Assembly: GCA_003344405.1 (NCBI GenBank)
Contig: NOWV01000080.1
Location: 62,001-126,000, forward strand
Source: Trichoplax sp. H2
Taxonomy: Eukaryota; Placozoa; Uniplacotomia; Trichoplacea
DNA: 64,000 bases
Direction: 5' to 3'
Shown: positions 1 through 12,001 of the stretch, in pieces
How positions within the stretch are numbered: the stretch's first letter is position 1
How the letters are laid out: each line of letters begins with the position of its first letter
The notes under the pieces: generated by a model
Told to the model about the DNA's origin: nothing
The model's database searches: none
The model's input: only the letters and a program-made list of their open reading frames with translations
Program-made: the position numbers and the translations under genes

Positions 1-3000
1 TTCCTAGCATCATATCGGCCACTATCTTTGTGATCAGATTTCAATTTAACAGGAATAAATAAAAAATAGATGCCGATATACGAAGGACTGGATATGATTA
101 TGCTTCTTTAAAGGTAAAATAGCAGCAATATTGCCTTGATCATACAATCAATTTATTAGACCAATAAACTGATATCCCTATCGTTATTTTTTTAGCATAA
201 AAACTGCCCTTTTTGCCAAGCTTGCTTTAAATTAGAAGGTTAAGTGAGAGCTGTAGTAGAGCAAGCATACCAATATCATAGAGCTTTAAGTTTTTATTAC
301 GCGTACCTGTAATCATTGAAATATTAAGTTCTCTAACACTCATATTTCAATATGTGATTAACGACCACTGCAATGAGCTTTAAACGTTTAAATATTATTT
401 TTTTACATGTTTTGGCATTGAACAAGTTGTTATCAAGGGAATATCTCTGGGTTCACATTATAGCATATGGGGTACTTACAAGAGATTTAACAGCTTGTGC
501 ACGAACTTTACTGCTCGCATCTTCCAGCCGCCTTTGGTTTACGAATTAAATTTGAATTTAGTATTTAAACCATCATGATAAGTTAGAGTTATAAATCATA
601 GAAGTTGGTTTATATCGTCAACATTGGCTTACTCAAAGATAGATTCAATCATTTCATGTTTCAGTTTCAGTTCTTTCACAGTCTCAGCAGCTTCCTTTCG
701 CACTTCCTATCGGGTTATTTTACGTCAAAGATAAAGGAAAAATATCAATGAATTGCGGATATCTGGTTTAAATCTACATTCGACATCAGAAAAGGCTACC
801 AAATGTAGCTTTTATTTCTCACTTTATTCTTACTTTTCTATCACTTTTTAGAATCAATGATACATTTTAATGCATATCCAAATAAATTACGAAATCACAT
901 AAATTACATGATCAGTAAGCATTTTGTAATAACTACTTTAGATTTAAGATGCTGATGTAATATGCATTGCACAAATGCATTATTATCGACTAGTGCAACG
1001 TTAGTATTTCTCAATATTCATTTCGTTTTTCTTAACTCAACCAACCTTACTAGGATCATCCCATAAAAGGCGCTGGAGAATGATAAAAATCCTGTCAGCG
1101 TCGAAAGTTAGCGCATGTAATCGACCTAATATAAGAAATACTCGTATAAGTTAAAATTATCGAACGTTGGTTGTCTATTTTTCTCGTCAAGATTTTAAAT
1201 GTTTAGAAACTTTATTACTATTCTAAATTCTTGCTAAAAGAACTTTTATGCAATCATCATTTTAGTATAGATCTTGGTAATAGCTACGGAATAGAAGATT
1301 ACTCACCAATATTACCCAAAAGCCTACATGCGCTAACTCGATGCTAGAGGAAAAAAATTACAATTTATCTGGTTAGAGTCTATCAACACAGCTAAAATCC
1401 GGTACTAGATCATAAAACATCAACTTACCGCCCATTTCGACGATTTTTGTAGCTGCTGGAGGACATTTTCAATAACTTTTGAGGATTTGACATTAAATTG
1501 CTTAATTAAGGTCTCTAATGCCTAGTTTGATGTAGAGTATAATTTTGATAGTTGAATCAAGTTGGTGGGCTCATTTACAGAGGCATTTACGATAGTAAAA
1601 TTCCAGAAGATATTAACTATCATTCAATAGCGATGAAGATTATGGAGCAGATTGACAAATAGGTGTGATAGTAAAAGTGGTAGTGAAAGTGATGAAAGGT
1701 AAAATTATCCGCAACTTCTAAAGCAAACTACCTTCGCTTTAACAGGACCTAGCTCGATATCCAAGCATCGAAGTAAGCGTTGCTTTGCCGTAGAACTTGA
1801 TACACACATTCTACCTAGGCAAAGAGCTGCTTGGTAGGATAAATCTTCATCTTCTGAGCCGGCTATTGCATCTAATTCTAGCTTTAGCAACTGAAATCCT
1901 TTAGATTTCTAGTTTTAAAAATATAAAAAAAGTATGTGGTTATCATCCTTTCGTATATAAGTAGTTTTAGAATGTCAGCAACTTGATTACCTTAATAATG
2001 TACTGAATGTCTTTAGCTTTCATTATCGTAGCCATTATATCTCTTTTTATTAGAGTATTCCCTAATGTAAATAAGAATTAGCACACTATGATTATTTCTA
2101 AATCTTTAGAGATTGATAGTAACATTAATCTCCAATAAAAGCAGTGTTTACGATTAAGTGGTTGACGGAAATACGTTTTTAAATGATGTAATATAAGTAT
2201 CTATTGATCTAAATTTTCGCCCATCCTACCTTTTCTTAGGAATTTAGTCAATACGAGCATAGCACAGTCTTCCCATGAACCTGCAAATTTTTATTGCCAA
2301 TGAAATAAATATTATTTCCTGCCAGATATTGTACAGGATGCTATTATTTGTAGTATAAATGATCTTCAATCCATTTTACAAACCTATTAAGAGCATGGAT
2401 TTGCTTGCTTCATACCGGACTAATTTGTCATCATCTTCTTTAACCTATTAGTTAACGTTTTATAGCAGGTTAAGTGGGTCGAATGGAAGCGAAATAATCG
2501 CACCAGTAACTTTTTATTATCACGTTTGGTATTCATTAAATAAGCAGGTAATGATGGAAAAAATTTCTTACAAGTTCTGCCAATGCCTTAACGATATGTC
2601 GATCATTGCAATCCAATAAACCCAAATTCTGTAAGCAAATCGGAATATTTAGGGATAAAGACACATTAAAAAGAAGATCTCCTAAAGCATTATAGTGGAT
2701 AACCCTAGTAGACGATAGAAATATAATATTGATACAATCGTTTTTCTTCATTTACCTTGGCACCTTCAAATCTTATTGTTGCGTTTGATGAAGCAAGGCC
2801 GCTTTGAATAAGGTCCTTACACAAAACAGAGAACAAGAAAGTAGAGTAAATAAATATTTTAAAGCATTTTTTCTATAATCAAATAGTTTATTTCATGGCA
2901 CTAAGAGGAGCTCTAACATGAGAAAAACTTCATCTGCAGTACTGCTAAAACGCCTGCTGGTGGTCTTAATGTCTTCTGAACACTTATAATACAGTAATGC

Positions 3001-6000
3001 TTTTAGTGGCTTAAGAATGAAATTCTACCAACCATTTATTAAAGTGATATCACAACGATTTAGCTAGAATCGCTATTATATGTGGGCATACTCCAATGGA
3101 CGCATCGACATGATTTTGAATTAATCTATTCGTTTAAGAAGTGAATTATTTGCTACTTTAAGCAAAAAGTCTATGCTATGTATTATGATTGTATTTCATA
3201 AAGCTGTTATCATGCTTTTAATGAAGGCATGGATTGTTAATGGTGCAATTTGTTTAAACTAAAAATATCCTAAATGCAAGGACGCACATAGCGGCAGGTT
3301 TTACGATAAATTCTACCTCTATTCGTTCCCATTTTTTACTATCATGAGGAATTTTTGGCTTAGATAACTTATTTGTCCCTGATAAAGTTCTGGTCCTGCT
3401 GCCTGTAATATAAATTTGCATTAGATACTAGACTTATGCTACCGTCTATATGACTATTATCCTAAATAGATTCTCATATATCAAATATCGGTTGCTAATT
3501 TTCAGTCGATATCTCTTATGTTCCTATACCTAAGATTTGCATTTTAGCGACTGCCTTAATGGATTTTGTTCGCCTATAAAGCAAGAAAGTTAAATTACTC
3601 AAGGCAATCCTTTATCAAGCAATTGCATATAGCACATGAGAGAAATTATATCTACGATAGCATTATAGTACTAAATTGCCAATTTGTTGCTTTACTTACT
3701 GTCGTGGCTGATATTCTTTCACTTTTTCCTTGACCTGCGTAACGTAAGAATTAATTTACATATTGATAATAACTTATATAGATCACGGCTTCAAGGCAAA
3801 GTGCATTAGATCAGGAGACTCTTTGGTAATAGTTTATTCCTGTTCAGTATGAAATAATTACTCACTGGTTCATCGTATAATGCCCCGTTTGTCACACGCT
3901 TTATATTTCCTAGATCGTCAGAGAATCGATACCATCCCGCAACTTCCTGAGGAAATTGCTGATTTATTTGCTGAAATTAATTGATAAATGAAATTTATAA
4001 ATCATTCAGTTAAGGCTAATGTTTAAGGATTATTGTGCTACATCTGCAACTCAATGGACTTCAAAAGATTAATATACAATTTCTCGATTGCTCTGATCAT
4101 CACATCTATTAATCTGATTAAAACTACATGTATACTTCTAGTCAATATCGAAGTTTCATGTTATTAAGACATTTCTTTTCTGCGGCAGACCCAAGTCGAT
4201 TAAGTAATTTAATAATACTATTCCAAGCAGTTAAATTCTAATCAAAATCGTTAGCAACATTACGATGTCTATATCCTATTTTTGTTTAGATTAAAGTCTG
4301 TATATAACCTAAAATTATAGTTAAAAACTATTTTCATAATATGCTTCCCATTGCAACTTTCTAATTCAAATAAACAATAATAAATGATAATTCCTGCGGC
4401 TTATAGATTCAAATAAGGCTGTATAAGAATTTAAATATAGTTTTATTAACACGAATGTATTTTAATTACTGGATAACTTTTTACGCTTATAATTTCATCA
4501 GATATATTAGTTTAGCTACTGAAGTCGAGGTAATTCTTAACGCTGTAACGAAACTAGCTTCACCAAACTGCTTAATCGTGACAAGCTGCACCGATCACAT
4601 GATAAAGGGATTTACTACGAACTTAATTTATAAATTAGCCTGGAGAAATGAAGATTGTTCTAGTCTTTACCTTTGTTATTCGATACTTGACATTACTAAC
4701 TGATTGAGGCCTATAGCTTACACCGGCTTCTGTTTGACCATCCGTTGAACTAAATGTACGACCATGTGTAATATACGGCAGAGCAAGGCTATCTTTTATA
4801 GAAGTTATCACGCTACCGTGACTAGCATCGTCATGAATTGTCTGTAGTAAGAACGATCAAATTGATCAAATTGTAAGAGAAACATTCTTACAAATACAAT
4901 TATAGAATACGGTAATTAAATTTAATATTCAGGCTTAACGGAAATGGTAACTAGAAAAAATAAGCTCATGAATGATATCGACTGTGTTAAAAGCCAGAGT
5001 GTTATTTAGAGTTGATAAAGCTACGTTGTAATAACGTCTCATAAATATTTCTTACTTTGCTATAGTCCTCATTCTTCGTATAGACTTCATCTTGGATATA
5101 AACCATAGAATTGTTAAGAATATGAATCATTAGTTTCCAGTTACAATATTTCTATAGATCAAGATATTCACTAAGTTCAATACCATGTAAATTAGCAATA
5201 CGTGTGTCTTTCATTTTTAGTATTTTTTTGACTTTTTTGGGAGGACTTATGGAATCTTGAGCTACATCATACAGTGCATTACACAGCTGGCGGACTCGCC
5301 TGGACAACTTTTCCAAAGCCATATTCTAAGATTGTATTAATTTAATACCAAATTAAATAGAATATAAGTATGGACAAAATGACTTTAGCTAAGTATATGA
5401 GCAGAAAATTTACGTGAATATCGACGGCATCTATAGCATGCTTGCTGATTTTTAAAGCAAGACCTTTAGCGGGAAATTCATCTATATAGAAAAAAGAATG
5501 GCACATATTTACTTGAATCATACTGATGAGTCGTGATCTAATTAGCGAAATTAGTTTAGCTGAGCAGAGAACAATACTCTACCATTTATTGAAACAAATA
5601 TGTTAGAAAGTACGATAAGAAATATATAAAGCTGAGACAAGAGACTGATAAAATTTTAGAACTACTTCAACCTATCTAACTACAAGCGTATCTGTTAATC
5701 CTCAATTATTCTACTTACGTCTCTTAACATGGGTAGATGGTACTGCTATTGGGAGTGTATGCCACGATAACAAATTATCTTCATAAACATTAGGTATTCG
5801 CTCGAACTGATGATGCTCCGATAGCCAGTACTCGACAGATCGATTAACATCCGTCTTTACACTTTGATGTAAATGTTGTGATTCCAATAACTGATCAAAT
5901 CCGTCGCTAATACCAGCTTCGCTTGAAAATTCGGTTATAAAGACTTGGGAAGATTTCGATCTGATATCTTCCTCGCTTTTTCAAATGGTAACAAATTGAT

Positions 6001-7595
6001 AAAACAGCGCTTAGCAATAATTTTATATTCATCCATTAATATGAGACATGTTCAAAGCAAAAAATCATTTGTCGCTACCTGTGTATTAAGGCAGCAGATT
6101 CGATGTTGTGGGTTCGTCGATAATCTGCTATTGAATCTGCATGCTGAGGGAATGAATAATCTGATAGAGACACCGCATAATTACCATTTATAGTACCAGG
6201 CCTTGATTCAACTCTAATAATAATAATAAAATATTGCTGCTGTAAACTCTATTGGTATATTTGAAGTATATAAAACGTTGAAGTTATACGGCCTAACTAT
6301 ACTTACTTTTCCAGACTAGTTTGAGCTGGAAGTTCAACACGTTTCTTTTTTGTACTTTTTTTTTCAACTTTTAAGATTTGTGTTACAATATTTGTTTCTT
6401 TAATTTGTATTTTTTCCAATATCGTTTCTAGACGCTCTTCTAGCCAACGTACACGTGTTCTTGTTACATTTACCTAATGGACATTAAACGGTGAAAATGG
6501 AATTGTAAATGATATCATGGTCACAAACAGTATGATAAATTGTAAATGATATCATGGTTGATACTGATAAAGTAAAATTAGATATTATCACGAGATGTTT
6601 TATAGACAGTGATGAAGCAAACTGAAGCAGCGTGTATGGGTCAGTGATATACGAATATATGATTAAATTATCATTATTATCAAGTATTCTTACAGATTCT
6701 TCGCTAGCATTTTCGAGATCTTTTTTGCTATAAGTTAATTCTAAACGAATTTTTATTGCCGTCTATAAATAGATAACGGATTGAATTTATATTCAGTATT
6801 CAAGATATTGAGATGATAGCATATAACATGAGTAGGATATTTAGAATGCAGTGTCGGCCCTTAGCACAAGACTTACCTGTAACATGATTACCATGTCAGC
6901 TAATTCAGATTGCATTAACTGAATTTGCGATTCAGAGAAGTCACACTGTGCTCACATGAGTAAAATAAACATCAATAATAAAGTCAAATTCACCGCTAAA
7001 ATTTGATATCAGGCTTAGCTAAACTGCCCTACTTGAGGACTACAGTTAACACTGCTTCAATAGTATGATGAAGTATTAAGTTAAGTTCTATTCACTACAG
7101 CAATTTCGCATTAAGCTAACAGCTATGATATCATCGAAGACTTGATTGGCTATTGCATGTCTCGATTGTAAACCATATTAACCTCTTTTGTCGTTAAGGT
7201 ATTCCCAGATCCATTAGTTAATGTATCTAATTTTTGTAAAATTTGCTCCTGCTTCTCTTTGATGAATTTTATCTGTTTTCAAGAAAGCATTAGCTTGATC
7301 AATCATAAGCAATCGTATGTGGCATTTATTCGCTATAATGATAGTCAACACTAGATTTTAGCATACGAAAATAGTTGGCGTGGTATAATATTTATTAGAA
7401 TTAGGGTAACATGAGTTTCTTTTTGATTCTTTACAGAACGGAAAGATAATCTTCATTCTATCATACCTGATGATCCAATAGTGCGTCGGTTTTGGTAACG
7501 GCAGCTTTTTTGATTTTGGCTGCATTCCTATTGTGATTACTTTTGTTTACGATAGCTCCAGCATAAAAATTTTGGCGATCTAAAGTATGCGCCAT
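1..7595 (-). CDS. HEAT-repeat protein, multi-exon, 3' end outside window
   Basis: A long minus-strand gene starts at the ATG at 7595 and runs off the left edge. Exons read with good splice sites: 7467-7595, 7183-7272, 6877-6945, 6694-6762, 6307-6473, 6079-6136, 5719-5971, 4722-4841, 3866-3970, 3317-3402, 2756-2815, 2572-2628, 2384-2444, 2230-2280, 1732-1890, 1429-1521, 633-706 and 480-531. Others lie near 5165-5330, 4160-4230, 2920-2980 and 1050-1120. The N-terminal exons are charged and coiled-coil-like. The part below 2.8 kb has the alternating amphipathic helices of HEAT repeats, for example DDDKLVRYEASKSMLLIG and AALCLGRM followed by LLRCLDIELGPVKAK. HEAT repeats form a solenoid scaffold for protein binding. 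It resembles HEATR4-type proteins from memory, but I am not sure of the orthology. A few junctions (after 5719, before 1890, at 1120) do not match in phase, so small exons are probably missing from this model. Confidence 0.7.
6501..6558. repeat. 21-bp direct repeat, two copies 37 bp apart
   Basis: Two identical 21-bp copies begin at 6501 and 6538, each ending in GATATCATGGT. They lie in an intron of the HEAT-repeat gene, between the exons at 6307-6473 and 6694-6762. This looks like a small local duplication, and no function is visible. Confidence 0.8.
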
Positions 7596-8739
7596 CGTGC
7601 TATCAATCTAAATATTAAACGATCGAATTTTTGTCTTGATTGCATATACATATACGCCTTAACACTACAGGAAATTTTGACTATCAATTAAACTAGTAGT
7701 AAACCAACTTACGGCAAGCTTGACCTAGTTGCTAAGTTACGGCAGACTTGCGCACAACACCCCACTGCGGAGAAGAGACTAGAAATCGGTAAATGTTTCC
7801 CTGTTTAGTATGGATACGGTATGAATCAATCAATAGTAGTAGACTATAACATGGACTACTAGCCGAAGATACAGTAGATGTTCTAGTAATCCATGGTCAT
7901 AGTATCGAAATCTTGATCAAATGGCAGATGTCTATACTAAGATTATCAATTTCTGTACATCACAGATTTATCGATGGGGCTGGATGAACTTTCTGTGCAC
8001 AAGATATTCAGATTAATTAGACCCAAAGTACTCATAAATAATTCTAAAATTGGAATGGCTTCTATCCGACAAGGACTACTGTAGTACAGTACAGTAGAAG
8101 GATAGGCAAACTTTAAGGCTGTTCAAAAATAACTGGATGATTATATTACTGGTCACCTTGACTGAACCGTATGTCTACAACGATACACTATACTGTACGC
8201 AATCATCATCGAAAATTACGCTCACTTACAGTACTATACTGTACAGTATAATACGGTACACTATACACTGTACACTGTAGCTGCATTGTCCGGCTGTCCC
8301 TCTCTCGCTGTAGGTCGTTTTGTCGAGTGGTGGATTGTCACGTATCAGCGTAAACGGTCTGTCCGGTTGTTCCTCTGTCTCTTTTATATCTTCCTTACAC
8401 TCTTAAACAGGAGCTAAAGTATGCAGTATGGTGCGGTACGGTACAGTATCGGGTTTTAGCAGCTCTATTCTTTCTTTTTTTAATCAGGGCCAAGCTCAAG
8501 AGTCTACCACGCATAGTTGCACACACATTCGGAAGAGAGTGCATAACATCAGGAAAAACTGCAAGAAACAAGTCCAACGTAGACATTATCGCTATCACTA
8601 TTCCACTTTGAAGGGCATTAAATACTTTGATTGGTGCTCGTTTATTAGCACAGTAGATACAGTTACTGTTCCTGATCCATAGGCTGTTGAGGCTGCGTTA
8701 ATTTTGCTTTGATCGTATTCAATTCAATAGTGAACAAGC
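7596..8739. promoter_or_regulatory. Divergent intergenic region between HEAT gene and MRPS34
   Basis: This 1.1-kb gap separates two genes transcribed away from each other, so it should hold both promoters. No clear TATA box is visible. Its right half (about 8080-8450) is crowded with GTAC-type palindromes such as TACAGTACAGTA and GTACTATACTGTAC. A GC-richer patch at 8285-8390 shows no coding support that continues through splice sites. Confidence 0.5.
8080..8450. repeat. Cluster of short GTAC palindromes
   Basis: Many overlapping self-complementary words built from TGTACAGTAC occur here (around 8080-8100, 8185-8200, 8229-8280 and 8425-8450). Similar clusters occur at 15.8-18.2 kb and 36.94-37.11 kb. 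They can fold back on themselves. The open frames that run through them consist of repeated Tyr, Cys, Thr, Val and Gln residues and are not genes. Confidence 0.75.
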
Positions 8740-9864
8740 ATGTTGGAACCTCCGGTGATGCGAAAGCTTAATCTTCTCCTGAAAGGTCGTTCTTTAGCTA
8801 ATTTACCCAATGTTTTAAATCGATTAAAGTATTACGGGATTGGTAAAAAAGTTACTAGGGCTATATGGTTAAAATATGATGAACCATCGTATTGGACTAT
8901 TACCCGTGTTTCATTTAAGCGTGTAAGTAATTGCCTTGAAAGCCTATCGGAAACTCTACTTATGGTACATGTACATTGTGCATTTGCTTGATTAAGAACT
9001 AATCAATCAGAATAGACGTTATTTACAGTAGCATTCAACCATCTTGCTTGGAACGAATACACTTGTATGCAGACGATTTACGTACATTTTACTAACTTTT
9101 GGCTACATTTTATTGCACCTGTTGGAATGTAGTATCACATCTTTGATTGAACTTTGACTAGGATGGTTAGAGTAAATTGTTAATTGATTGATGGTATGAG
9201 CATAATACCTCATTGGATAAACGTCGGTTTATATTTATTTTTCCAAAGCTTTCCAAAATGGTTGCACTAGCGGAATGTGCTACATTTTGATGGAACGGGC
9301 TATAAATACTTTTACACTTTAGCAATGTTTTACAAGATGTTGCATCAGCTGTTTGTAATACGTTACATTGGAGCTGTATTGCTCGGTATCATGCTAGGGT
9401 AAAACTGTTACAGGTTTACCGTTATGAGACGAGATTAATTTTTGATATTGACGTTTATTTAGGACATGTATCATGCTAATGCATGGGGCATCTTTACATT
9501 TAGAGGTATGATATCCAATATTGGATGATGTAATTTTATTGTACTATTTGTCAGCTAGATAACTTATCTTTTCAGTACATGCTTTTCCAACTTTGATCGA
9601 TCTATTTTACTGTCACTGATTTTATATGATCTTACCGAGTTATACATTGTACTGCATACAGTATGTCAGCTAGGTGAGGCAAATTACATGATAAATGACT
9701 GCTAACCTATCGTGACTCTTGTTATAGGAAAAACAGAAGAACAAGCAAGAAAGATTAGAAGTTGCCGTAAAAGGCAATGGCTAGTTTTAGAAGGTGATGA
9801 CCAAGTTAGTAATCCTTTCGTTGGTAAGCGCAAGTGGCAGCAAAAACAGGAAACTATAGTTTAA
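8740..9864 (+). CDS. MRPS34: Mitochondrial small-subunit ribosomal protein mS34
   Basis: Three exons, 8740-8922, 9463-9505 and 9728-9864, join in phase (0, then 1) to give 120 residues. Exon 1 carries LPNVLNRLKYYGIGKKVTR, then a tryptophan and YDEPSYWTITRV. These match the animal mS34 core, which has the order LPLFGLGRLVTRKSW then HDEPCYWRLTRV. Exon 2 gives HANAWGIFTFRG and exon 3 begins GKTEEQARKI, matching [21 protein letters not shown] in order and spacing. mS34 is a metazoan-specific structural protein of the 28S mitoribosomal subunit. The product is much shorter than the human protein (about 218 residues), lacking N-terminal and C-terminal extensions. It starts at the first ATG; a second in-frame ATG lies six codons on. 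No targeting peptide is obvious. Confidence 0.85.
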
Positions 9865-12001
9865 GTTTTGGGCATGATGGAGTATTAGAGAGAATGCGAT
9901 CGGCTAATGCTGTCCTGTCTCTGCGATATCATCATTGAAGTATTACGACATACAGTACTTTGAGGCCGTTTCGTGTATTATACATTGCAACGTATTATCT
10001 CTAATAACTTTGCCCGTTATTGACTACAATAGGCTTGATACAAAGGCGTAGTTCCAAATTAATTCTGTATAAACAGCTACATCTATCTATTAAATCAACC
10101 AACCAGTCTATTATATTTATACCAAAGCTGTCGTTGCATCTTCAAATCAATGAAGATTAATGAATGTTTAAGAACGTACCAAGTTGTCGCTATACTGCTA
10201 TGATAGTGATTGAAACATAAACTTTTGTACAATATTTCTGCTGTAAGAAGTGACAGGTAATCTAGGCTAAATTTTTTATCGTTTTATGCCAAATGCACAT
10301 GTACAGTAATTAAGCATTAATAAATGCCATAATTTTATCAATACATTGTTGAGCGAGTCCAATTCTTATGCAAGTTTTGCATCCCACGTTGATTGATATG
10401 TCGGAGACGAGAAAGCATAGCACGCTATTATGACTACATCTTAAATTACCTTTCTCTATCCTGAAGTGTTCAGTATCTAATTGATTTAGTTGTAATTTAG
10501 GTCGAAGGGTTTATGTTATCTATAATTCCAGATAGACTGGTAGTACACACAAATAGCTAGAAACTAGACAATTGAAAAAATGAATTCAAATCTTATTTAA
10601 TAAAATTTCTGTTATCAAATTTTAACTTGTAAAGTTCAGTTTTACATAGAAGATGGACGATACTAGTCCTCAGTAGCCATATTGTAACGCCATATCGTAT
10701 AACCACTGTAATAGTAAAATAATATAATAATTTATATCACAAATATTGATTCTACTACCTAGGAGTAAAAATAACTATCGCATCGTATACTTGCGCAAGC
10801 GTTTGTAAGTCAAGATTTCTTACTAGCGGATTATGGAAATCAGCACTTTATATTATAAGAAATCGAAATAATTACAAAATACGAGCGAAGTAATTATTTA
10901 ACCGACCAAGAGTAAGGAAAGTTGGCTCCACATGCTTAATTACGTATTAGCGGAGCATGATGTTCTGCCTCCTCTCTCTACCAACGGCTGCTTCAAACCT
11001 GGCTGCCAATTCTCTTTAAATTTATAAATTTTCAGATGTAGCAGTAGCTATGCTTAAACGACAGTTTCTGTTTGTGATTTCGAATTCAACGAAAGAGAAT
11101 GATCTATAATTAATTATTCGTAACATTGCTTCAGTTAATTTAAAGGGCTTCATTCTCATTTACCGGTGATTGATTGATTATAATTATGGGTCTATCAATT
11201 ATAATTTTAATTGGCGACAGGGTGTATAGCTGTATATTATCTGGGAATCGCCAGTACAACTAAGCAATTGATTACGATACTTTTTGTTAAATTTTTCTCA
11301 AGTAGTCTTGAATTGCAGGTTAAAACGCACCTTGTAGCATTTCATATCATCTGCTATTACAGCTAAGGATATTTACAGTAAGTTATTGAACTGCTATAAG
11401 GAAGGAGAAAAATGATGGTATACCTATCGATAATGTCATGTTAAACGATATAAATGACCGTTCAAGGGCTAGTTTTGAATAGCTTACATTTCGTTTAGTT
11501 CGATAATATATACATATTGTACACATGTTTCATTTAACTTCGGACAATTTCAGGCATGTCGTTGAATGCATCACACAATCTAAATTATGATTCTTCGTTA
11601 ATGAAGACCGGTTTGCTGTCAGATTGCTATATATAGTACTGTATTATGAATACACTACCCGTATACTTATTGTAGTTCAAGTAATGGAAGAGACAATACT
11701 GCTGTTTATTTCTGTTATTCTTATAAAATTAATTAACGTTAGCCGTAATTAAAATTTTGTAATTTGTACTACTCTGACTGTACAAAGTGTAATGAAGTAC
11801 GTGAGCTATTTGGTCTAATACTAAAAAGAAAATTAGATCATATATGTACTATTTTGTCTAAAATCTGGATAGGATTAAAAGAAGGCTTCAATAGCCACAT
11901 TGAGAAACTACTGGAAAATACACCTCCCTTCTGATAAACTGATTCCATTCGTGGAAAATTATCTGTCAACAGTTAGTTTTATGCAAGGCTTAAATATTGT
12001 A
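9865..12001. other. Intergenic, no convincing gene
   Basis: About 2.1 kb between the 3' end of MRPS34 and the 3' end of the Death-domain gene, so the two genes converge here. It is AT-rich with frequent stops in all frames. One GC-richer island at 10932-11027 has a 31-codon ATG frame on the plus strand and, opposite it, a 21-codon frame on the minus strand that could be a terminal exon. Neither can be assigned. Confidence 0.6.

Noticed and set aside
4455-4703. Plus-strand 82-codon frame in the HEAT-gene region
   Set aside because: Reasonable composition but no splice or family support, and it lies in an intron of a minus-strand gene.
5945-6193. Plus-strand 82-codon frame
   Set aside because: Shadow of minus-strand exons of the HEAT-repeat gene, whose splice sites and phases fit on the other strand.
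8428-8682. Plus-strand frame of 84 codons before MRPS34
   Set aside because: It starts inside the palindrome cluster, has no matching splice sites or homology, and lies just upstream of a well-supported gene start.
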